A program made the position numbers and the translations under genes. The notes beneath the pieces are model-generated. The model was given only the letters and a program-made list of their open reading frames with translations. It was not told the DNA's origin and made no database searches. From Anadara kagoshimensis (lineage: Eukaryota; Mollusca; Bivalvia; Arcoida; Arcidae), in NCBI GenBank assembly GCA_021292105.1, contig CM037870.1, positions 26,707,416-26,771,415 on the forward strand: DNA of 64,000 nucleotides, in the 5' to 3' direction. This document shows positions 58,758 through 64,000 of the stretch, one piece after another; position 1 is the stretch's first letter, and each line of letters starts with the position of its first letter.

Positions 58758-60944
58758 CACCCATGTATATATATATATGTCAAAAACAAACATACTAATA
58801 CATGTTCGAATCACTATTCAGAAGAAAAGTAATATCTTTGAAACTGACAAGTTAGGTAAAACAGGTTAACAGGTGGAAGTGAGGCCATGTGCTAAGGAAG
58901 GGTAAGCACCTCCTGTTTAGCTAGTACCCCACCACATGTGTAATCAAAATTGAGTGAAAGGGAAATAAACTTACTTCTTCTGTCACAATTATTGAAAATT
59001 TTCAAAGAAACTGTTGATGCAGTACATGACTTAATTAACTTATTACTTTGTCCAGGATTTTAAAACCTCTTGTAGTAGTAAAAATCCTTTGTAGTGACCA
59101 CAGGTAGCGAAAAGTTTCACTTCTCTAGATTAATCAGGAAATGGAAATAATCTCAGAAAACTAAGTAATGCAAGACTTGATTTTGTTTTGTAATTATATC
59201 AAATTACTGTGGCAAAAGAAAATGTCTGGCTAAATTACATTGGTTTCTTTGGTGTAGGGCTTAAAAAGTGATGCGGCCATCATGTCCTATGTCACAAACC
59301 TTAGGTGAAAAAGAACCATTGTTGTTCTTTGCCAATTATACAGCACAGGTAAAAATTTCATCAGCTTCAGCTGTAGCTAGTGATGCCTCAATGTAAATAA
59401 ACAATTTAATGACTTTAAGTGTGTTTATAAAATTCTTTCATATTTTTCTTTGTTATCACTTTACAGGTATTGGTCAATGTAGTCGGTGCTCTAGGTGAAT
59501 TGGCCAAAGATCCTCCCAACAGATTACAAATCAGGAAAACTGGAGGTATACCTCCACTGGTCAATCTACTGACCGGTACAAATCAGGCCTTGTTGGTCAA
59601 TGTTACTAAAGCTGTAGGACAGTGTGCTGAGGAACCAGACAATATGGCGTATGTATTTTATCACATCATTTGTGTCAAAATCAAATGGGCCATTATGTCA
59701 TAACTTTCTGTGTATCCATTCAAAGTGTTTTTGGATAAATTTTACACATGATTTGTGCCAACATTAAAAACACTGTCATCATATTTGTGACTTTCTATTT
59801 ATTCCATCCAAATTTTAATTGAATAATACATTTGTGATTTTGGCTTCCATTGGTTGAATGTGACATCATCCATATTGTTGACTGTGCAACACATACACAA
59901 ATTGTGACATCACCCATATTTTTGACTATGACATACATACACAAATTGTGACATTACCCATTTTGTTGACTGTGGAGCACATGGACATATTGTGACATCA
60001 TACATATTGTTGACTGTGACACACATACACTAATTGTGACATCACCCATATTGTTGACTATGACACACATACACAAATTGTGACATCATCCATATTGTTG
60101 ACTGTGACACATACACTAATTGTGACATCCCCATATTGTTGACTGTGCAACACATACACAAATTGTGACATCACCCATATTGTTGACTGTGCAACACATG
60201 CACAAATTGTGACATCACCCATATTGTTGATTTTGGAACCTTAACACCAGTTGTGACATTGCCAATATTGTTGACTATGACACATTCATGAATTGTGACA
60301 TCATCCATATTGTTGACTATGACACACATACATAAATTGTGACATCACCAATATTGTTGATTTTGCAACCTAAACAATAATTGTGACATCACCAATATTG
60401 TTGACTTTGACACACATACAAGAATTGTGACATCACCAATATTGTTGACTATGACACGTGACATACACTAGTTATGACATCACTCATATTGTTGACTGTG
60501 GAACACATGTACACAAATTATGACATCATCCATATTGTTGAGTGTGGAACATGTACACAAATTATGACATCACCCATATTGTTGAGTGTAGAACATGTAC
60601 ACAAAATATGACATCATCCATATTGTTGAGTGTGAAACATGTACACAAATTATGACATCATCCATTTTGTTGACTGTGAAACACAAGTTGTTACATCATC
60701 CATATTGTTGACAATGGCACTCATACCATTAATTGTGGCATACTAGTATCCTGTAGTGTACCTTTTTCAGTTTAAAAGAAACATAATGATTTTTAAAGTG
60801 TAAAACATGATGTTCTGTATTTATTTCAGGATCATAGATAAATTAGATGGAGTTAGATTACTGTGGTCACTACTAAAGAACCAGAACCCCAGTGTCCAAG
60901 CCAGTGCTGCATGGGCCATCTGTCCTTGTATAGAAAATGCTAAG
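47800..60944 (+). CDS. ODAD2: ODAD2 (ARMC4), outer dynein arm docking complex subunit 2, 3'-incomplete
   Basis: Sixteen exons encode the first 892 codons of an armadillo-repeat protein that helps dock outer dynein arms on doublet microtubules of motile cilia. Exons: 47800-48032, 48502-48674, 49153-49405, 49798-49904, 51010-51152, 52035-52148, 52642-52868, 53618-53671, 54547-54703, 55429-55575, 56152-56361, 56948-57181, 57799-57909, 58430-58645, 59467-59648, 60830-60944. All introns are GT-AG and every junction keeps frame. The ATG has an in-frame TAA nine bases upstream in the same exon. Residues 1-~340 form the conserved N-terminal region, including a match to the family motif [11 protein letters not shown]. 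Residues ~345-460 are charged and low-complexity, with an acidic serine-rich patch. From ~488 on there are armadillo repeats, with family stretches such as [23 protein letters not shown] and [14 protein letters not shown]. Vertebrate ODAD2 is ~1,040 residues, so the last repeats lie outside the window; I found no further exon after 60,944. Confidence 0.97.
48080..48350 (+). mobile_element. Diverged, 3'-truncated copy of the foldback MITE, ODAD2 intron 1
   Basis: TCTGTTTGTGACAGCGAATT, TTCCATAGAAAAT and TCACTTACTTGTACCTAG match the left arm. GTGATTGGTGACATTTTA and TATATCCCCATAGAACCAAC match the centre. The right arm is missing. Confidence 0.7.
48502..48674 (+). CDS. ODAD2: ODAD2 coding exon 2, codons 78-136
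   Basis: Acceptor TTTTCAG at 48501, donor GTATAG at 48675. Read from the split Arg codon it encodes [15 protein letters not shown] and on to a Gly/Ala split codon. The open frame often called here (48381-48599) is a different frame and is not the gene. Confidence 0.9.
48686..48850 (-). repeat. Family B hammerhead repeat in ODAD2 intron 2
   Basis: The motif at 48712-48756 keeps CTGATGA, a perfect stem II and GAAA on the minus strand, antisense to the gene. A 1-bp loss and substitutions have destroyed the GTC triplet and part of stem I. The repeat begins about 11 bp after the exon 2 donor. Confidence 0.75.
49153..49405 (+). CDS. ODAD2: ODAD2 coding exon 3, codons 136-220
   Basis: Acceptor CTTTCCACAG ends at 49152 and donor GTAAAT follows 49405. 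It encodes [17 protein letters not shown] and a predicted helical, Glu/Gln-rich stretch ending [14 protein letters not shown]. This corresponds to the family's LDLHLLNHS-like segment. Confidence 0.94.
49625..49659. repeat. GA-rich run, ODAD2 intron 3
   Basis: (GA)n with a C interruption. Confidence 0.8.
49798..49904 (+). CDS. ODAD2: ODAD2 coding exon 4, codons 220-256
   Basis: Acceptor TTTTTCCAG ends at 49797 and donor GTAAGT follows 49904. It encodes [20 protein letters not shown] and then [14 protein letters not shown], with the last Gly codon split. It is too short to stand out as an open frame and was placed by splice sites and family similarity. Confidence 0.92.
50268..50360 (-). mobile_element. 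tRNA-like SINE head in ODAD2 intron 4
   Basis: The minus strand has TAGCTCAATTGGTAGTAT (A box) and AGGGTTTGAGTCCTGG (B box) at tRNA-like spacing. The rest of a SINE is not clear, and a decayed tRNA is possible. Confidence 0.5.
50505..50890 (+). repeat. Higher-order minisatellite, ODAD2 intron 4
   Basis: The unit CCATATTGCCCTGGCGATTA...TTTAACAATGGGAAATCC is 38-46 bp and occurs about eight times. A pair of unlike units (with and without GATCATTTAACA) alternates with an ~85-bp higher-order period. Confidence 0.85.
51010..51152 (+). CDS. ODAD2: ODAD2 coding exon 5, codons 256-303
   Basis: Acceptor TTATTTAG ends at 51009 and donor GTAGGA follows 51152. It encodes [20 protein letters not shown], the most conserved block of the N-terminal region, then [19 protein letters not shown]. 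It ends in phase 0. Confidence 0.95.
51768..51954 (+). mobile_element. Family A MITE in ODAD2 intron 5
   Basis: TAGTCAAATCTGTC to GGCAGGTTGGACTG. It lies about 80 bp upstream of exon 6. A short internal duplication (CAAAGTTTCAAA) is present. Confidence 0.75.
52035..52148 (+). CDS. ODAD2: ODAD2 coding exon 6, codons 304-341
   Basis: Acceptor TATATAAAG ends at 52034 and donor GTAAGA follows 52148. It encodes [20 protein letters not shown] and then [13 protein letters not shown], matching the family's [20 protein letters not shown]-like block. Both ends are in phase 0. Confidence 0.94.
52642..52868 (+). CDS. ODAD2: ODAD2 coding exon 7, charged linker, codons 342-417
   Basis: Acceptor CTTATCTAG ends at 52641 and donor GTAAGA starts at 52869, splitting a Gln codon. 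It encodes a Lys/Gln/Glu/Asp-rich low-complexity linker followed by [18 protein letters not shown]. The family's PSLNWKTTVNYKG-like block sits at the same place in the vertebrate protein. Confidence 0.92.
53618..53671 (+). CDS. ODAD2: ODAD2 coding exon 8, 54-nt microexon-like, codons 417-435
   Basis: Acceptor TTATTTTCAG ends at 53617 and donor GTCAGT follows 53671. It encodes [18 protein letters not shown], a basic stretch. Its 54 nt preserve frame, so skipping it would delete 18 residues without a shift. It is the least certain of the exons, because this part of the family is poorly conserved. Confidence 0.8.
53817..53995 (-). mobile_element. Family A MITE in ODAD2 intron 8, with TA duplication
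   Basis: CAGTCGAACCTG to CAGGTTTGACTG, flanked by TA at 53815-53816 and 53996-53997. Confidence 0.8.
54225..54500 (+). repeat. Family H repeat with a long A run, ODAD2 intron 8
   Basis: GAAAGAGGGGGGATATTAAA, CGAAGCAC-like TTCACATAAATTGG and GAACATAAGTTCAAATCAC, then A39 at about 54424-54460. A second copy is at 56485. Confidence 0.65.
54547..54703 (+). CDS. ODAD2: ODAD2 coding exon 9, acidic Ser-rich patch, codons 435-487
   Basis: Acceptor ATTATTACAG ends at 54546 and donor GTACGC follows 54703. It encodes [17 protein letters not shown] and then [18 protein letters not shown], nearly identical to the vertebrate block just before the armadillo repeats. It ends in phase 0. Confidence 0.96.
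55217..55387 (-). mobile_element. Family A MITE in ODAD2 intron 9
   Basis: ATCAAACCTGGTTTAAAGG to GACAGGTTTGACTG. It ends 41 bp before exon 10, so its right end could overlap the branch-point region. Confidence 0.75.
55429..55575 (+). CDS. ODAD2: ODAD2 coding exon 10, first armadillo repeat, codons 488-536
   Basis: Acceptor TTTTGTTAG ends at 55428 and donor GTATGT follows 55575. It encodes [20 protein letters not shown], then the [19 protein letters not shown] core of an armadillo repeat. A family A MITE ends 41 bp before the exon. Confidence 0.97.
55690..55862 (+). repeat. Family D repeat with internal deletion, ODAD2 intron 10
   Basis: The start (TGTTGTCATCACACATGTCA) and end (GATTGTGATTCGGACATGGG) are present while the middle ~120 bp is missing. 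Confidence 0.7.
56152..56361 (+). CDS. ODAD2: ODAD2 coding exon 11, armadillo repeats, codons 537-606
   Basis: Acceptor TTTCTTTAG ends at 56151 and donor GTAGGA follows 56361. It encodes [11 protein letters not shown], then [33 protein letters not shown] and [11 protein letters not shown], all armadillo-repeat helices. Phase 0 at both ends. Confidence 0.97.
56485..56765 (+). repeat. Family H repeat, ODAD2 intron 11
   Basis: GAAAGAGGGGGATATTAAAT, TCTGTCTGTCC runs, TTCACGAAACTTGATGC and CCTTTGACCATAAGTGCAAA. The A run is only A7 here. Confidence 0.65.
56948..57181 (+). CDS. ODAD2: ODAD2 coding exon 12, armadillo repeats, codons 607-684
   Basis: Acceptor GATTTTAG ends at 56947 and donor GTATGA follows 57181. 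It encodes [13 protein letters not shown], then [18 protein letters not shown] and [20 protein letters not shown]. These match the vertebrate protein residue for residue over long stretches. Confidence 0.97.
57799..57909 (+). CDS. ODAD2: ODAD2 coding exon 13, codons 685-721
   Basis: Acceptor TTACTTGTAG ends at 57798 and donor GTTAGT follows 57909. It encodes [20 protein letters not shown] followed by [12 protein letters not shown], part of one armadillo repeat. Phase 0 at both ends. Confidence 0.95.
58430..58645 (+). CDS. ODAD2: ODAD2 coding exon 14, armadillo repeats, codons 722-793
   Basis: Acceptor CAACAACAG ends at 58429 and donor GTAAGC follows 58645. It encodes [19 protein letters not shown], then [19 protein letters not shown] and [15 protein letters not shown]. 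An AT microsatellite begins about 55 bp after the exon. Confidence 0.96.
58699..58778. repeat. AT dinucleotide run, ODAD2 intron 14
   Basis: About 30 AT units with GT interruptions. Confidence 0.9.
58778..58965 (-). repeat. Family D repeat, partial, ODAD2 intron 14
   Basis: AAAAACAAACATACTAATAC, GAAACTGACAAGTTAGG and TAAGCACCTCCTGTTTAGCT match the family end half. Confidence 0.7.
59255..59405 (+). repeat. Old SINE tail remnant in ODAD2 intron 14
   Basis: GCACAGGTAAAAATTTCATC, TTCAGCTGTAGCTAGTGA and TGCCTCAATGTAAATAA parallel the SINE tail with many changes. Confidence 0.4.
59467..59648 (+). CDS. ODAD2: ODAD2 coding exon 15, armadillo repeats, codons 794-854
   Basis: Acceptor CTTTACAG ends at 59466 and donor GTATGT follows 59648. 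It encodes [20 protein letters not shown], then [20 protein letters not shown] and [15 protein letters not shown]. The last codon (Ala) is split. Confidence 0.96.
59857..60745 (+). repeat. ~43-bp minisatellite, about 20 units, ODAD2 intron 15
   Basis: The unit is TTGTGACATCACCCATATTG plus TTGACTGTGACACACATACACAAA with variants. Units vary in length by a few bases. CCATATTGTTGACTGTG recurs through the array. No spacer-like unique sequence lies between units. Confidence 0.9.
60830..60944 (+). CDS. ODAD2: ODAD2 coding exon 16, last one in the window, codons 854-892
   Basis: Acceptor TTATTTCAG ends at 60829 and donor GTATGT follows 60944. It encodes [20 protein letters not shown] then [15 protein letters not shown]. 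It was too short to show as a long open frame. It ends in phase 0, and the next exon should begin with the family's DAGEMVR-like block, which I do not find before the window ends. Confidence 0.95.
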
Positions 60945-61904
60945 GTATGTATCTATTAAATAACATTCTTATGTTTGTTTTTTGTTTTGATTGTTTTTTT
61001 GATTGGTTTGGGGTGTTTGTTTTTTGTCTTCATCAAAGAGCTCAAAACGAGTGACAAACAATCCAAGAATTATTGAAGCCATCTTTTTTTTTTGTTTATC
61101 TGCTCTTGAACTATAACTGCTAAGCTTTTTATCTTTACATAATTGGTTTGTTTTTGTGATTGTTCTTGTTAGTTGGTACAAGGGTGTTTGTCAATCTGTC
61201 TGTCGACATGTGTCTCTTGGGGTGATTGGCCAATCATTGATCATGTAAAAGAGTCTTGCACAGAGGCACATGTTTTAATTTCTTAAATCATTTGTTCATC
61301 TTAATTTTATACATGCAAAATGTTTTATGGACAAACATTCATCAATCTTAGTTATTTTGCTTTGATGCTGATTAGGGTGTATTCAAGGTGTGATGATGTA
61401 CTAATTCATTAGTTTTATGTCATCATATGTAAGATATACACCAATGTGTGTGTGGAGGGGGTTGGGGTGTGTGGGGGTTCAAAAGAACTTGTGCAATACA
61501 CTATGTGTGAGCATCATCATCTACATCAACATCAAAGCCTAGTGTTTAAGTTTTTAGTTTGGCTAGATATGCCTTCAACAGCTCTGTTTTTATGGAAGTT
61601 TTTTTATGATGGTTCATTTAATTTTGCAACATATTATTCAGTCAGGAAGTTCCTAGTATGAAGTTGAAAATTTCAAATCTATTCTACAAATATTCAAATA
61701 ATGATCTTATTGTATTACAATAATTTGTAGGCAGTTCCAGGTTTGGTTAGTATTATTAAAAAGTTTTATGATATATATATAAAATTAAAATTGCTAGAAT
61801 TTTAGGTTATTTATAAAATAGCATCATAGTTGCTATACTCTACTGTAGACTACAAACACTGATAGAACAGACCAGTCCATCCCAGATCAGAACTGAACCT
61901 GTGT

Positions 61905-61950
61905 ACAGTAAAACCTCTTTATCATAGACTTCATTTGTTTATAAATCTGT
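61905..61950. repeat. Fragment of the TACAGTAAAACCTC MITE
   Basis: TACAGTAAAACCTCTTTAT matches the left end of the MITE at 63093. Confidence 0.45.
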
Positions 61951-61955
61951 CTTTG

Positions 61956-62165
61956 TACTGTAAACATACTTAATTTCGCCTGTATTTATTTTCGCAGTAT
62001 ATTTAATTTAGACATATCTGCGTAGTTTTATATTCGCGTTTGTGAAATATAAACTATAACACAATGAGGGTTATATAATTTTCACTCGATATTAATTTTG
62101 GCACAAAACAAATGACCTGCGAAAGCAAAAATTAGTACACCGCGGAAATAAATATGTTTACAGTA
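61956..62165. mobile_element. 210-bp TIR MITE, ODAD2 intron 16
   Basis: TACTGTAAACATA at the left and TATGTTTACAGTA at the right are perfect 13-bp TIRs, with TTTCGC/GCGGAAA just inside. A related but less complete sequence lies at about 54,718-54,890. Confidence 0.75.
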
Positions 62166-62400
62166 TATATTTTATATTTTCCTGTATTTATTAATAGAAC
62201 CAGACCCTCTGTTACATTAGAAACGTTATAATTAATTATTTAATCTGCTCTATATAAAACTGAGACTGTCTAGCTGGTTGGCTTGTTGCATCCCCATTAT
62301 TTTCTTTCATCTCTGCTTTTATGACCAAATTTTGAAACATAAGTCGTAATACATAAATGTTATACTTTTGAAGCAAATATTTCAAATAAAGCTATAAACG

Positions 62401-62560
62401 TATTTATTAAAATATTTATGAAATTTCAATATTTCATAAAATTGCCTTTTTAATGAAATTCATCAATATTTCATTTATTGCATTTGTAATGAAATTCCTC
62501 AATATTTTATTTATTTACTTTGCAATGAAATTTCAAATATTTTTGTTTATTGTCTTTCTG
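62401..62560. repeat. Three ~50-bp AT-rich units
   Basis: TAATGAAATTCCTCAATATT-like blocks recur three times. Confidence 0.65.
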
Positions 62561-62582
62561 TTTTCAGGAATTGTATTTTATA

Positions 62583-62745
62583 ATAGTCCTTGACCCCATA
62601 AAAAATCCACACATTTTTACACTTAAAACATTATATTAGACTGTCATGACTTTTGATGATCTGTTCCCTGACCCAATAAAAAGTCTGCATATTTTTACAC
62701 TTAAAACATTATATAGACCCTGACTATTGATGATCTGTTCTTATC
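62583..62745 (+). repeat. Direct duplication of ~85 bp
   Basis: GACCCCATAAAAAATCC and GACCCAATAAAAAGTC, each followed by ATTTTTACACTTAAAACATT and GATGATCTGTTC. Confidence 0.75.
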
Positions 62746-63092
62746 TGATGTTTGTATTCTAACCTTCTATAAAACCTTCTATAGTAGAATAGTAATATTT
62801 ATTTAAAATAAAACCAACATATGTTTATGTCATAAATTTTATTTTTAGACTGGAAAGATCAATTTCATTTCATTTCACATTTTTTTCTTGTAAATTCATT
62901 TTTCTAGCTGTCATTCTTTTGCTTTTAGATGCAAAGACCTACTGTATCTTAATTTCATTTTCAATAACTTGGTAAATTATGCATGTATTTAGCTATTTAG
63001 CTATTTGCTGGTATAATATATCTTTTTATTTTAGTGTCATGAGTCGTAATTTTTCTGGTATCAACTTTTGTATCATCATAATATCTGATATG

Positions 63093-63271
63093 TACAGTAA
63101 AACCTCAATTCATCGCCACCATTTCTTAATTCAGATCTTAGTGATGGAAAAGGTTTTGGCGATGAAATTGAGGAACACTGTAGCAGAAATGGATGCTTGT
63201 ACCTCAAAATACTGTGGCGATAAATGAGGTGGCATAAGTATTGAGGGGTGTTATAAGAAGGTTTTGCTGTA
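63093..63271. mobile_element. 179-bp MITE with TA flanks, ODAD2 intron 16
   Basis: TACAGTAAAACCTCAATTC at the left and AAGAAGGTTTTGCTGTA at the right. Inner TCATCGCCACC and GGCGATAAATGAGGTGG also pair. A Tc1/mariner-type TA site is likely. Confidence 0.7.
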
Positions 63272-64000
63272 TATTAAATTCCTCAGTGGATTTATTTGTT
63301 GTAACTTCTACTGGTCTATAATGCATATTAACCAGAAAGCAATAAATTGAAGAGATTAATATAAAATCCTATTTTAATTAAATACTTTTGCCTACTCAGT
63401 ACACAAGTCAAAGTTCATGAGAGCTTTGATCGTCATATTAAACCTGGATCAACCTGTTATACTGTCATTATAATAACAGTTCTCACATCAAAATGATTTT
63501 TACTTTTTATGGTAATTCACATTAAAAATCAAAGCTGTAGCAATCATATGTTATTACAACAATCATTGTTATTATGATGGTCAGTCAACTTTCTTGATTT
63601 TATTTAAAGTAAAAAATTCATATATAATAACACAATGACACTTTTCATTATATGGGAGTTCTATTTCGTTTTTAACAAAAATGCATTTTCTGTACATTAC
63701 TACATCAAGCAACTTTTCAAATACAAGAATATTTAGGGAATTATTATTATTATATATTTTTTTTTTTTATTTGTTCTGTGACATAAATATTGTATAAACA
63801 AGTACTTATATTATTAGCTTAATGGGCCCCTGGTATAAATGTAACTTTTTTCTGAACTGTAAATAATTCTTCATGCCTTATTAAAGAGTTTAAACATGCA
63901 TGCAAAAATAGCCTACATCAACAAATTGAAACTGACTATTATTTCTGTTTACATTGTTCATAATTTACATATTATACATTGGAATATATCTATAATATGC

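Larger units (their letters stand above)
60945..64000 (+). other. ODAD2 intron 16, runs off the window
   Basis: This 3-kb stretch contains no further armadillo-repeat exon in any frame that I can see. It holds two TIR MITEs, two short duplications and AT-rich unique sequence, described separately. The open frames in it have no recognisable product. Confidence 0.7.

Noticed and set aside
59857..60745. CRISPR-like regular repeats
   Set aside because: Units are contiguous, degenerate and lack unique spacers; the host is eukaryotic and the array sits in an intron.
60945..64000. Search for ODAD2 exon 17
   Set aside because: No in-frame block resembling the family's next armadillo repeats with flanking AG/GT was found, so the exon is placed beyond the window.

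Overview
The window is nuclear DNA from an animal, most likely a bivalve mollusc or a close lophotrochozoan relative. The grounds are AT-rich DNA, a 16-exon GT-AG split gene with animal-type intron sizes, tRNA-derived SINEs, many MITEs, and hammerhead-ribozyme repeats of the retrozyme kind. I cannot name the species. There is no bacterial-type gene organisation, rRNA or CRISPR array.

About 1-45,600 is gene-poor and packed with repeats. The main families are: (A) a ~180-bp MITE ending in CAGTCAAACCTG with TA flanks, about 13 copies; (B) a ~300-bp retrozyme-like repeat carrying a type I hammerhead ribozyme, about 18 ribozyme copies or remnants, three with the whole catalytic core intact; (C) tRNA-headed SINEs, several with clear target-site duplications; (D) a ~300-bp repeat of unknown class, about 13 copies; (E) a TIR element starting ACAGACCTGTCGAAAG, one copy holding a 111-bp tandem array. 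Single elements include a 2.47-kb TTAA-flanked element with perfect 18-bp TIRs, hAT-like MITEs with 8-bp duplications, and long-inverted-repeat foldback elements. A decayed coding fossil lies near 26.8-27.3 kb on the minus strand.

From about 45.6 kb to the end lies one recognisable gene on the plus strand, ODAD2 (ARMC4), an armadillo-repeat subunit of the outer dynein arm docking complex of motile cilia. Sixteen coding exons (47,800-60,944) join without a frame break to 892 codons. The C-terminal part, roughly 150 residues by comparison with the ~1,040-residue vertebrate protein, lies past the window edge. A candidate promoter with two tandem RFX half-sites and an NRF1-like core sits about 2 kb upstream of the first coding exon. 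The introns hold the same repeat families plus a ~43-bp minisatellite of about 20 units.

The most interesting content is the hammerhead-ribozyme family: all stages of decay occur within 50 kb, there are dimeric arrangements with ~300-320 bp spacing, and one copy sits just inside an ODAD2 intron.
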